Assembly (NCBI GenBank): GCA_963920525.1
Contig: OY986435.1
Location: 295,859,817-295,923,816 of the forward strand
From: Dichetophora obliterata
Taxonomy: Eukaryota > Arthropoda > Insecta > Diptera > Sciomyzidae
Direction: 5' to 3'
DNA length: 64,000 nt
Position 1 is the stretch's first letter, and each line of letters opens with the position of its first letter. The notes beneath the pieces are model-generated. The model saw only the letters and a list, made by a program, of their open reading frames with translations, made no database searches and had not been told where the DNA came from. The position numbers and the translations under genes are program-made. Shown here piece by piece: positions 1-11,900 of this stretch.

Positions 1-660
1 TCCACAAAAATCTGTGTATTGACTAAAAATTAAACTTTAGCTACCACCACCTTACAGGAGAAATAAAAAACTGCTCCGCACACCATCTAATTCGAAGCAT
101 TGAAAGGCAACTTTAAAAAAAAATCGTTTTTTGACCGAACGAAGATTTTAGCAGCCCCCAAAGAAACAACGGGATGCATTCCAGTTTTTTTTTCAAAATT
201 TTTCCAAATAAAACTCTTAGAAATTAAATATAAATGGAAATTATAGCTAATTATATAATTATGGTTAAAATACCCATCCCAAGTATCATATTTTTAACGT
301 TTCCAAAATCTCTCAAAATTCAACCAAAACAAGTTTAATGACTTGAAATTTTTCCACACAAACTTTGATACCAAATACGCCGCACTAAACTGAATTTAAA
401 ATTTTGCCAAATCGAATGAAAACTCAGCATACAAAATGGCGCCACCAAAATAGCGATCCTTTATAAATTCCACAAAAATGTATGTATTTACTTGATTTTT
501 TACACATAAACTTCGCTATTAGATACGTTATCTGGATAAAAACTACGCTAACTACGTCATAAAAATATTAAAAACATCGCAACTTTAAATGTACTAAAAC
601 ACGTCTGTGGGGAAGGGTTGGTCGATTTGATGAAATTAAATTTTTAAATGGATTTGCAGT
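1..660. repeat. AT-rich dispersed repeat, no gene
   Basis: No coding signal on either strand. The segment around 300-440 (gacttgaaatttttccaca, then cgaatgaaaa) resembles stretches near 24840-24930 and 27300-27440, so it is probably part of a dispersed repeat family. Confidence 0.35.
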
Positions 661-1525
661 AGATACTAGCTGAAACCTGGCGCGCTGCTGCCACGCTTTC
701 TTGTCAAACTCCCATAAATGCTATCAATGAAATCGAATGTGCAAATTGAGGTCGAATACTGAATTCCGACGCTGTGCGATCTATAACACCAAAGCAATTC
801 GATATCGAAAATTTAGGTTGTATGGGAGGTGCCACGCTACCTTGTCCAACGCCCATAAAATGTAACCAATGAACTAAATTTGTAATTTAGGTCAAATACT
901 GAATTCCGACGCTGTGCGACCTATAACTCTCAAGCTATTCGATGGCACAAATTAGGGTTGTATAGGAGATGCCACGCCCCCTTGATCAACGCTCATAAAA
1001 TTTAATCACTGAAACTGCGAGTGCACATTGAGGTCGAATATTCAATTCCGACGCTGTGAGACCTACAAATCCATGGGAGGTGCCAGGCCTCCTTTTCAAT
1101 GACACATAAAATTTTTGAATGAAATTGCATGTGTAAATTGAGATCGAATTTTGAATTCCGAAACTGTGCTACCTATAACTCCAAAGATATTCAAATTTGG
1201 GTTGTATAGGAGATGCCATTCCCCTTTGATCAACGCTCGTAAAATGTAATCACTGAAACTGCATGTCTACTTTGAATTCGAATACTGAATTCCGACGCTG
1301 CAAGACCTATAACTCCAAAGCTATTCGATAGCTCAAATTTGGGTTGCATGGGAGGTGCCGCTCCCCCTTGTCCTACGCCTATGAAATGCAATCAATGAAA
1401 ATGCATGTGTACATTGAGGTTGAATACTGACGCTTTGCGACCTTTAACTCAAAGCTATACAATAGCACAAATTTGGGTTGTAGGGGAGGTGCCACAACCC
1501 CTTGTCCTACGCCCATGAAATGAAG
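660..1525. repeat. Minisatellite/satellite-like array, about 140-bp period, 6-7 degenerate units
   Basis: Anchoring on the shared gtgccacgc...cttgtc core, units recur at about 691, 832, 972, 1083, 1216, 1358 and 1492. Each also contains tgaattccgacgctgtg and attcgatagcacaaattt variants. One unit is about 30 bp short. No coding potential is shared between units. Confidence 0.8.
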
Positions 1526-4096
1526 GGCTTATTGCAAAAACATTAAAAGCCACACAAAAAATATTTTGAAAAAATCGACTCTAAAGTTTTGAAAAAATGT
1601 ATTTTTGTATGAAGAAATGGAATTAAACACGGAAACTTTTACAAATAGGCTAGAAAATGAATAAGGGCGCGTTTATAGTGCCAGCTTACGACTGACTTAT
1701 TTCGAGCTGAGAGGATAACCTTGAAAACGCAGCAAATACAATGATATGGAATCAGCTGAAAGTGCGTAGAGTGCCAGCTGAATCGTCAGCTTAAAGCTGC
1801 TGGTGCACAATTTTTCGGCGCGCTAGTTCATGCTTTCTCATTTGCTCGCACGGTTTTGTTTTTTTTTTGTTTCATTACGTATGTTATTTTAAATGCTTTT
1901 TCTTAAAAATTACTAATAACGAGGCAAAAAAAAAACCAAAAAAATTACCAAATTTTAGTTTAACACGACAAAAACAATCTTAAATTTAGCATTTTTATTG
2001 ATTTGTGGGCGGTAAAAGGGGGTGAGGCAACATTTTCTTTTTTCCTAAACCTTCGCGTAGCAATTACGAACAAACCCGTAGATGGAAGTATCCAATTTAC
2101 AATTACAATTTAGAAAGTTTTTTGACTCTCCCGTAAATTTTTTTGATTGTAGCTTACGGCTTTTTGACTTAAAATTAAGATATTTTAAAAATTTTCACAG
2201 CGCCCCCTTCGGACGCCCATGGTCAGGAATATCTTGAATAACTTCGTTTTGGAGCTCTAATATTCGCGATCTAATAAATCTTGTAATTCCACTTCTGCAT
2301 GGGATTCACTCACTGTAGTCGTTGCGATATCTGGATAGCAATTTGTTTTCGCCTTTAAAATTTTCTTGCAACTTGGAAACATATAAACAGAAATCTTAGC
2401 ATGAGCGTCCGCAGGATTTGTTCTAGGGGGGCCACAAAGGCATAAAGGAATCTAGAATGAACATAAACAAAATTTAACCTATATAATGCTATTTACTAGA
2501 ATTTTTGGTACAAGTTTTGTAAACATTATACGTATAATACACCGGTTGAAGCACGCTTTTACAAATAAAATCTAATATATTTTTAAAATCGTGTAAGAAT
2601 CTTTCTTGTATCCCATATGATTAAGTAGCCAATTTGGACGTTCAATTTGTTCAATATAGTTCAGATGAATGAGTTCTAAAATGTGTGAAATAATATACGA
2701 CATTAAACAGTGGTTGATCACAGCTTTATCAGTCAAAGACTACTGAAGAGGAAATGTAGCAATTTCCGAAACAGACTATCTAGTCAGCTAAGTGATTGAC
2801 TCTATACAGAGTTGTTGTTGTTGCCTTATAAAAACCTACTTGATTAATGGTCGAAATTAAATTCATGTAATAATTTAATAGATCACAAATTAATTAACTA
2901 TTTTATTTTATCCATAACATTTCAGTAATTTTTGCTAAAGAAAATATTCTTAATAATTTAATAAATTAAATAATGTTAAGCCTATATCCTTAAATGAAAT
3001 CGCAATAATTACTATTGAGCCCCCAGTTTTCCAACTTTTAAAATAAGAATACAAAAATTTCCTAATATTAAACAATATTTTTTTTGTTGGAAAACTAAAT
3101 AAACAAACTTTATTTTTAGGCCATTTTTTAACTTTGGAACCAACTTCGAGCGGACTGAAATTTTTAAAATTTGGATTTAGGAGGTCAAAATCCATATCAT
3201 TCGTAAAAATAAAAATTTGAGTTGTCGCTATTCTCAAAATGTTGCCCCCATGCTAATAGAGATCTTTTTCACCAGATCTCACACCGCATGACACCAATCT
3301 ACTTATTTCTTTTTCCAACATGAATCAGTTCTAGCAGCTTGCAAGTTCCTACAATCGAGTACGGAAACATACCTATTATCTGAATGATTTAAAAAAATTT
3401 TTTATCAAAAAGTATGAATAAACAAATAAAGAGGTACATGTATATTAGATTTGTTTTGGGTTTCATACATTTTTTTAACATATTACAGAACCTCCCTGGA
3501 ATGCTTGATTCTGAATACTGGTTTAATATAAGCACGTGATGAGAAAAAAAGTCCAGAAAATTCTCAAACTGGGTAGGCGCCGCTAAATAACGTGAATTTT
3601 AAGAAGTATAAAATGGTTGTTCCAAATCGAGTTTCTTATTTGCGTACATGCAAAACTTTTGACTATTTGTTTTTTACAGCACATCACTACAACTTCATGA
3701 AGAATTAAACAAAACAAAAACAAGACACTGAAAAGGCCGCACGTTTAATACACAAACATTTTGTAAGAAAATTGTTTTTTAATAAATTTTGAACACATTA
3801 TACAAAGTAAATACCCTGTTTTTGTATATCCATTCTATTAAACTTGTTTTTTAGTTTCAGTTTTTTCACACCCCTTCACCGCATGTCGTTATCGAACAGG
3901 CTTATTGCAATGCTCTAATAATGCTGATAAGTGCGTTCCCTTTTAGTGCTTCTATTTAAGAATAACTGTTACTAAAACAAAAAAGTTACCGAACAATAAT
4001 TTGACATTAGCAGATCAAGTTTGCAACACTGAATTTTAAAATGATTGACATAGATTTTTTTAATTTTGTCATATGGAGGGAACCACTGTGCATTGG
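1526..4096. other. No recognisable gene
   Basis: AT-rich DNA. A slightly GC-richer patch at 1670-1830 repeats gtgccagct motifs. A 95-codon open stretch on the minus strand (2950-3237) matches nothing I know and has no gene-like surroundings. Confidence 0.4.
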
Positions 4097-4097
4097 T

Positions 4098-4206
4098 GAG
4101 ATACCGGCTCCAGCCTAGTGCTGGAAAAGTTATATCAAAATTGGAGCTTACGGATGGACAACCGCAGGTGTAGCCGCGGGCAGTATTTACATGAAACAAT
4201 CTTTAG
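4098..4206 (+). pseudogene. C-terminal scrap of a mariner/Tc1-type transposase
   Basis: With one frameshift the plus strand gives (E)IP, then LEKLYQNWSLRMDNRR and SRGQYLHETI, the characteristic end of a mariner-type transposase. The same stretch occurs at 48106-48205, where it follows a longer remnant. No catalytic residues remain here. Confidence 0.65.
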
Positions 4207-4559
4207 AAAGTAAATGGTAGGCATTGATGTATCTCTCCAATTAAATATAACATTCACTATTGCAAGTTATCCGTTTTTTTTTTTTAATTTTCAAAAACCA
4301 AACGCATAAAAAATCACCTTTTATATTTATGATCTAATTTTTCATGGTCTTTCTGTTATCAATTTTAATTAAATGAGTTTTTTGTTTTTATTTATGTTCC
4401 TAAAACATATGTTTCTGCTATTTATTTTAAATCAATATATTTTAAAAACGAGTTAGATATTTAAATCCATTTGTTTAAAGTGATTTAATAAAAATATGTT
4501 TGATATTGTCTAAAAGTATATTTGGATTTTTTTCGATAATTTGATAAGGGCACCAAAAT

Positions 4560-4860
4560 TATATCTTGCCTGTACTTCTAAAATGCCTTGGGACGCCCCT
4601 GCACACACTAACTATGTCAAGGGCATCCCTGTCTTTTGGCTGGTGGCAGCATATCCCTATGGACGTGCCATTTTTCAAGCCTTTACAAGTATGTCCCCCA
4701 ATGGTACAGGAGAATTGTAAGGACCATGGCAATGCACGTTGGGCTCCTTCGCCCCCGTCAATGGCAGGGATGTGTTAAAGGGACGTACACGATACGAGGC
4801 GAGGGGCATGCTCCTTCCACTGAAGGTATGTGAATTCTCATACCAAACAGTAGGTTCAAA
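4560..4860. other. GC-richer island of unknown origin
   Basis: About 300 bp with markedly higher GC than its surroundings. Short frames are open on both strands, but no protein family is recognisable. It may be an old gene fragment or transposon piece. Confidence 0.3.
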
Positions 4861-5806
4861 TTTCAACTTGGAACTACCAGGATGTTTTAAGTAGATGTAT
4901 CTTATACTATGATACGAGCAACATTTATATATTTATCTTATTTATTTATTTGTAAATGAGTTCTCGAAAACGACCCAAGCGATTTCAACGAAATTTTCAA
5001 TATAGGGCTTTACGGAGGCGAAAATTCGATCTAACTAGGTCTCATTTCTGAGAAATTTCGTTTGGCAGCATACATTGGTATTTACCTGATTTAGGTGGCC
5101 ACAATTTTTTTATATGGCAAATAGTTTCAATTCAAGTCTGTTATTTGATTTTAACCCTGTACGACCATCGGGACATATTCAACACTAATCATCAACATTG
5201 TAAAAATTAGTTTTTTCTATCAAATCTACGGTTTTTAAAATTGACTATTGGTAGCCTTAATCGGTCACATACCCCGATGTTCATCCCGAAAAGTATTCAC
5301 ATCCGAAGATGGAACCTGAAAATCCTGCGATCTAGCTGATAACCCTAATTAGGACATTAGGAAAATGTATATTCCGGGATTGACATGCAGTCCTAATGTG
5401 CGCTGCGGTCAAAAGTAAATTTAATAAAACACCGATTTGATTGTAAAAAAACAAATTTTTTGCAATTTTGAATGGTGTTGAAAATGAGCCAATGGTCGTA
5501 CAGGATTAAAGATATTAACAATCAAATAGCAGACTTGTAAAAGAGTTTAAACACATGGGATGTGGTACTTACTTTTTATATTAGTAAAAAGCTATATTGA
5601 CGTAAGAAATAGCAAAATATGCCATTTTTCATAAAACGTATAACTTAATTTCATCAAATCGGCCCACCCTAAGATACAAACATTGGTGAATATTGACACG
5701 AGAAAAACTTTTTAATTGATCGAGAAATAAAATATACAGAAACAATTTAAAAAAGTGTAAAATTCATATAAAATCAAAATTAAAATTGACAGTTTTAAGC
5801 TCTTAC
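4861..5806. other. Unc-115 intronic or downstream DNA, transposon-like text
   Basis: No exon recognised. The 4960-5040 stretch (cgaaaacgacccaagcgatttcaacgaaa spread over it) resembles phrases common in fly interspersed repeats. A search for a villin-headpiece exon on the minus strand found nothing. Confidence 0.35.
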
Positions 5807-5913
5807 AGTCGCATTGCGTGCAGTGATGCCAGTAGTTGTAGCAGAACTGAAAGTGTGAGAGCGAGGAGCCAAGCCGTATCCAGGTTTAGGAACATAACGT
5901 AAAGAACTTACCA
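5807..5913 (-). CDS. Unc-115: Unc-115 exon 8b (probable mutually exclusive copy of 8a)
   Basis: An in-frame segment with a modest acceptor (cttgaaag) before 5913 and a good donor (ACT|gtaaga) after 5807. The 107 nt run phase 1 to phase 0. The product is V-VSSLRYVPKPGYGLA then a Ser/Thr-rich tail (HTFSSATTTG). Splicing 8a to 8b would break the frame because 8a ends in phase 0 and 8b starts in phase 1. Either can follow exon 7. The weak polypyrimidine tract lowers confidence and suggests regulated use. Confidence 0.62.
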
Positions 5914-8900
5914 CTTTCAAGGATAAATGTTATTACAATACATACATAAAATGCAATGTTTGTGTACGATGTATGTTTGTTTAAAATACATATATAGCAC
6001 AATTATTTAATTAGTTTAATCACCATAAAACCATTCAGTGTTTAATTTATAAAGATGCGTAGTGGTCAGTGAAAGATTGTAGCGCCATACCATACGTTCA
6101 GAAGCAGCAGTAGAATAGAACAACATACTTTCAGATACAAAAATTTCACATATTTTATATGTATATATGACTACAATAATTCAACATTTAAATGATAAAA
6201 TAAGAAACAAATGCGTGAAAAAAAACTTCCAACTGTATTTTAGTTACAAAAAAAAAAGGAAGGTAACAAAAACAAACATTAAAACAAGCTAATTAATAAT
6301 AAAAATGCAACGGAAACCATAATACAATTGCAAAGCACAAGAAAAACGCTGAGAAATCAGGTTTATTCAATGGGGATACTTTTGAGAAGCAGTCGACATT
6401 ATTTTTTTCTAAATTTATGCATCTTTGTTATTGTATTATGCTTTGAACCAAAAACCAAACAAAAAATAAACACAAAACAAAAGCGTTTCTATAAAATAAT
6501 GAGGTAGAACATGGCGAATTTCTTTGCATCCTATAAACTTTGCAGCAATAACAGTCTGTGCGATCCATCATGCCCATGATCCTCATGCTAACTTGTTACT
6601 TTGTTCACTTACTGAGCTGTAACCATTTCGAATCGACGGTGGCAAAGTTGATGTTTTGAATCCGTATCCCGGCTTGGGAGGCGATCGATAGGAATGTATT
6701 GCTGAATTTTTAAATCAAGAATAAAACATATGATGGCTAATAAATTATAAATGTAAAAAACCCAAAAATTTAATAGAACAGAAAATTTTAATTAAAAAAA
6801 AAGGATCAACTCAAATTGAATTGATCTATTTAACGCAAGTTTCTGTTTTTTTGCAGGGTGGAGGGTAGCAACCCTTTTTTTCTCTACTAACTGCTAACAT
6901 ATGCTTACCGTTATAACTTGGTGCGTTACCAAGCGACTTTCCAAGAGATCCGCGATAGCTGGTCGATCTATCGAATGTTTCTTCGTCGTAAAACGGTTTT
7001 TGGTGATCAAGATTTCGTGAAGGTGAAGCACCGATTGGTGATTCATATCTGTTATATATATGGATTGAACAAATAGTTGTAAAATAAATGCCTTCATAGC
7101 ATTTAAATAGCTTACCTTAGTTTGTAAACTGGTTCTTTGGAAGCCGATGGGGTTCGAGATGCATTACGTGGATCTAAATTGTTCTGTTTCCATTTTCTGA
7201 ACTTTGCATGCTCTTTTAAATCCTTTGCAATAGCCGTTCCTATACCCGAATTAAGTTTTTCCAATTCTTCAGCCTCTTTTTGCAGACGTCTGGGCGAACA
7301 AATAAACAACATTATTAACATCTTAACTGCAATAAAAAAATCATTCCAGCTGGCATACTTACATTTCTTCTACGTCATTCTTTACATTGTCAACGTCATC
7401 TTCATCATCTGTGACAGGAACACCTTTGTATGAATCGCTATAACGTCGCCTGCGTTCTGGATCAGTGTAGGGATATGGTGGGGCAGGAAAATCATCACGT
7501 TCAATTTTTGGTTTTTCGCCTGGAGGCGGCTTCTTAGCAGCAGGATAGTGTGAAAGCTCTATGGGCTCCTCGTTGTTCATGCCAGGACTCTTTGGTCGTG
7601 GAGTCTCAGAACGTATAGCATCTACTAGCACTTTCATAGCACTGCGACTGCGCGAATGAGGCCGTGAAGTTGGACGACTTCCTGCCGTCGAACCAGCAGT
7701 ACTTTGTGCGTATGACGAAGCTGGCCTATGGAAATGTGGCGACAGTGGCGTCTTATCATACGGATCAATAGGTTTACGCAAGTAATGAGGTTGGTCCGTT
7801 AAATAGCTATAAGTGTATATACGTGATATATCCTCGCAGCCATGACGACCATACTCACGAAGAATCAAACCAGGACTTACAGTGCGATAATGCTGCAATA
7901 GAAACAATTAAATTTTAATAAAATCGAATCGACATTTCCTAGTCGCGATCTTTATTTACACTGGTCATTAAAAGAGCCAAGTTAAGTTAAATTTTCAAAA
8001 ATTAAAAAAACAGTAATAAAAAAGCAAACAAACCTTTCGGCCAGATGAATAAACCGAGCCGTTCATACTTGGTGTTCTGGAGCGTATAAACTGAAAACAA
8101 TAAAAATACCAATGCAAGCTCAAAAAGTGCACAACTAAAAATGCAAATAAAAAAATAAATAAATACAATATTAATAGAAAATATGTGGGGTTGCATACTC
8201 CTGCTTGCACATACTATACAAAGCGCGACATGCATCGTTAGTAGGTAAACTAATATAACTTGAAGAAAGTCTATATGCAATTTCTAGTGTATGGTAAATA
8301 ACTTATAGCCCTTTCACCGTCCGCGAATCGAATAGTAATCAAGTAAAATTCGCCAAGGTGGTATCACTGCTGTTCGCGAACTTCACAAATGTGATTTGAC
8401 TTTAACGTCAAAAATAGACGAATAGAAATATTTGGTGAGTAGCCGGCTAATTAGATATTTGCATGAAAATTTTGTCAAAACAGAAAGAAATTAATTGGAA
8501 AAGATAAGTAACTGGCATTTTTTTTGTTATTTTACTGTTTTTCTTTGATTTTAAACAAATTCCTATAAATTCTTAGAATGAAAAAACGAACAGTCGACTG
8601 TTCCACAAACTGGTGCAGCTTATGGAGCAGAATCCTGGTGTAGCAACTAGACTAGGAAATTTCGGCTCCACAAATAAAATCAGAAGGAGTTATGGCAAGG
8701 CTCTGCAATAGAGCTAAATTCTCTAGGATCTCTTTTACGTGAAGGAAAGGAATGGCACAAGGCGAGCTCTTATTTAACACTTTATAAAAAGTTACCTGCA
8801 AACCTAAATTTTAGGTTTGGCTGGACTTTAGGCTGAAGACAAAAAAATTGTCAGCAATTCGGATGGAAGCAACCGAAACTGGTGGAGGGACCAACAGACA

Positions 8901-11900
8901 ACTCAGCCTTTCGTCCTTGGAGCAGATCGTCTATGCTCTCCTCAACTTGAGGCATGTTACGGCCCTCAGTGGGCTAAGTTTTGGCGACAATACAGTCGAC
9001 GCGACTGTCTTCTGCAACTGTCCACGTCAGAGATCTGCAACAAGCGCTTCGCTTCATAACGCACTCTCCTTCTTCACTACATTTTCTGTTTTCACACGAA
9101 TTCGCTTTCCTCAAACAATTTCATTTGCTTCGCATGGACTCGCTCATGCCAAAATTAGACAAGGTAGTGTTAGGACGGCGAGCCGGTGACCGAAATTATC
9201 AAAACGAAGTTGACATTTCATACAAAATCTGCAACCAATGAGAATGCAATATGAAAGCAATTATATATATAACGTATATGTAACGGATATATAAACGTTA
9301 CAGGTCGATTGCTCTGATTCAAGCAGTGCCTACAAATATTGTGTACAAAATATTTTTAAAAATCAATATATAAACTGAAAAAATCATCACGTTCTTCAAT
9401 TCAACACAATGCCTTTAATATCAATGCATGATTTTTCATACAAAATTTAAGAAAATGTTTGAAGCAATTTTTTTAATCAAAATTTGTTATAAAAAATTTG
9501 CATTAAACATATTTCTTCAAAGTAGGAACAAATTGTTTTCAATATGTCGCCCATTTCGCATTGAAATGTAATATCAGTTCCACTGACCATCTCCGATTTG
9601 GCTCAAATTTTGTTCTTAGATTAGTTTATTGTTTAGAAAACCAAACCCGGAGTTTGAGGTTTTGATAAGTTTTTCGCGAACCCATAGCCATGCGAATGCC
9701 AAAATATGGTCTATTTTGAGACAATGTGGCTCAGTCAATTTAAATGCGATTTTCGTAAATAGGGTATCATCGGAAATTTTATTTTGAGGGAAAAATATAA
9801 AACTTTTGAAAAAATTGCAGTAACATGACCCATTACTAATTTCAAAGGCGCTATAGCTTTTTCATTTTCATTATTTTAATTGTTTTTAAGTAACTTTCCA
9901 AAGATATAAAATGAAAGTGTGTTTTTTAAGGGTTCAGAAGTTATGGCGTAAAAACTTTTTCAACGAATTCAACTAGCGTTGATATTTATTGTAAAAAGAC
10001 TAAAATACATAGAGACTAAAAAAAATTTTCATGTTAATAATATAAAAATAAAATTTTCAAAGTACATTTTTTGTTTATTTTTAAACACATATTTTCCTCG
10101 CTAGGTTGCATAAAAAACGTGGTCCTTTTCTGCCGGCGTCAAGATATTTTGGAACCAATTTATTGAAAAAAAAAAAATAAAAAATACTTTCACATATAAA
10201 TCTACAGCGAATAGAATGGAAGAAGATTATTCGGAGGGAGACCACGCCCATCTCGCGTGGCATATGCTGGAGCTAAGCCACATCCTTAACGCTCTATTTA
10301 TAACGAAGAAACATATACGATACAAGACCTACAAAGATTTATAATTATATCAAATACTAACAAAAATTAAATCATTATGGTTATATATTTGCTAACTATA
10401 CATTTGCTCCTAGCACTGGTTATGAATTTGTATATATTTATTTTTAGGTTAAGATTTGATGAATTATTGTTAGTTTCTAAGAGAAAGATTCAATAAATAA
10501 TAATAAGAAACGTAAAAAACATTAACATATTTTTACATTGTTGTTGCATATTTTTATATAATATCTTTTAGTATTATAGCTCTACTTAAAAGATGTGCTA
10601 ATTCTATAATGATTCTGCATTATTACTTTTTTTAATATTATTTCTCTATATATAATAAATCCTTTTGTGTTAGAATATTTAGTGTTTACTTTATTTTGAT
10701 GCTCACAGCAGAATAAGATTTGCTCAGAGAAATTGATGTGAATGATGTAATTGTGAGAAAACACGATGTAGCTAAACAGACGAATAAAGTTAAACTGTTG
10801 TCAAACAACATAGATCAGATTTTGTCACAGCTTACAGTTTAGCATTACAAGGTCATAACCGACAAAGTTTTTACAAGTGGGTAACGAACCAGCAGAAATG
10901 GAAATCAAATGCAATTCCTGAATTTTAATTGGTCTTTTCTGAATTTCAAAAGATATTTTCTAAATTTAAACTGATCTATGTTGAATTATAATTGGATTGG
11001 ATAGTTGGATTCTCAGTGCCCAAAAAGTTTAAAGGGTTTTGCATTACAAGGTCATAACCGACAAAGTTTTTACAAGTGGGTAACGAACCAACAGAAATGA
11101 AAATTAAATGCAATTCCTGAATTTTAATTGGTCTTTTCTGAATTTCAAAAGATATTTTCCAATTTTAAATTGATCTACGTTGAATTATAATTGGATTGGA
11201 TAGTTGGATTCTCAGTGCCCAAAAAGTTAAAAGGGTTATTTTATATAAATAAATGATGGTGAATAAAAAGTTGAATACATTTATAGTAATCGATGACTCT
11301 GATTTAGTTAGATGACGGTTTTTTCTGCAATGCCATATAGATTTTGTTTGGGCCTAAAAATAATTATTATAATAATAGAAGTTACTGTTTTTGCACCCTT
11401 TTTTATATAACTTTTGAGATGTTTTAAAATGCAATTTCTCTTTTTTTTCTAATATATTAACCCATTTCAGTCGGATGGGGTGAAATTTCACCCCATCATA
11501 GGTATTTTTTCTTTTGGCGTTCTAGACTAAATGCTGGCAGCTTTTTGTTTGAAATTTTGTTAAGTGAGGGAGAATGAATGGGACTTTAATTCGTGAAATT
11601 TTGGTATCAATCGGAGCATTTATGTGTATTATGAATGATTAAACTGAAGGGGGTAAAAATTTTTCCCCATCATTGTCTCAGGTGATCGGACAGGTAGAGA
11701 CCCAAATTTAATTTTATTTCTATTCTAGGTATCTCTTGCTAACATATGTGAATTGGGACAAAATCGGCCGGCGGGAACTATGTGCAGACTGGAATGGGTT
11801 AAAAGCATTAACTTTCAAACTATTATTTTCTAAAAGCAATGAACGTAATAATAACGAACGAATAATGGGGAAAAAGCTGACTACGTCTTATCTTATTGAT

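Noticed and set aside
2950..3237. 95-codon minus-strand open frame
   Set aside because: No known domain, no splice or start context, AT-rich surroundings; probably chance.
4566..4866. Possible gene fragment in the GC-rich island
   Set aside because: Open frames on both strands with no recognised family; kept only as an unexplained island.
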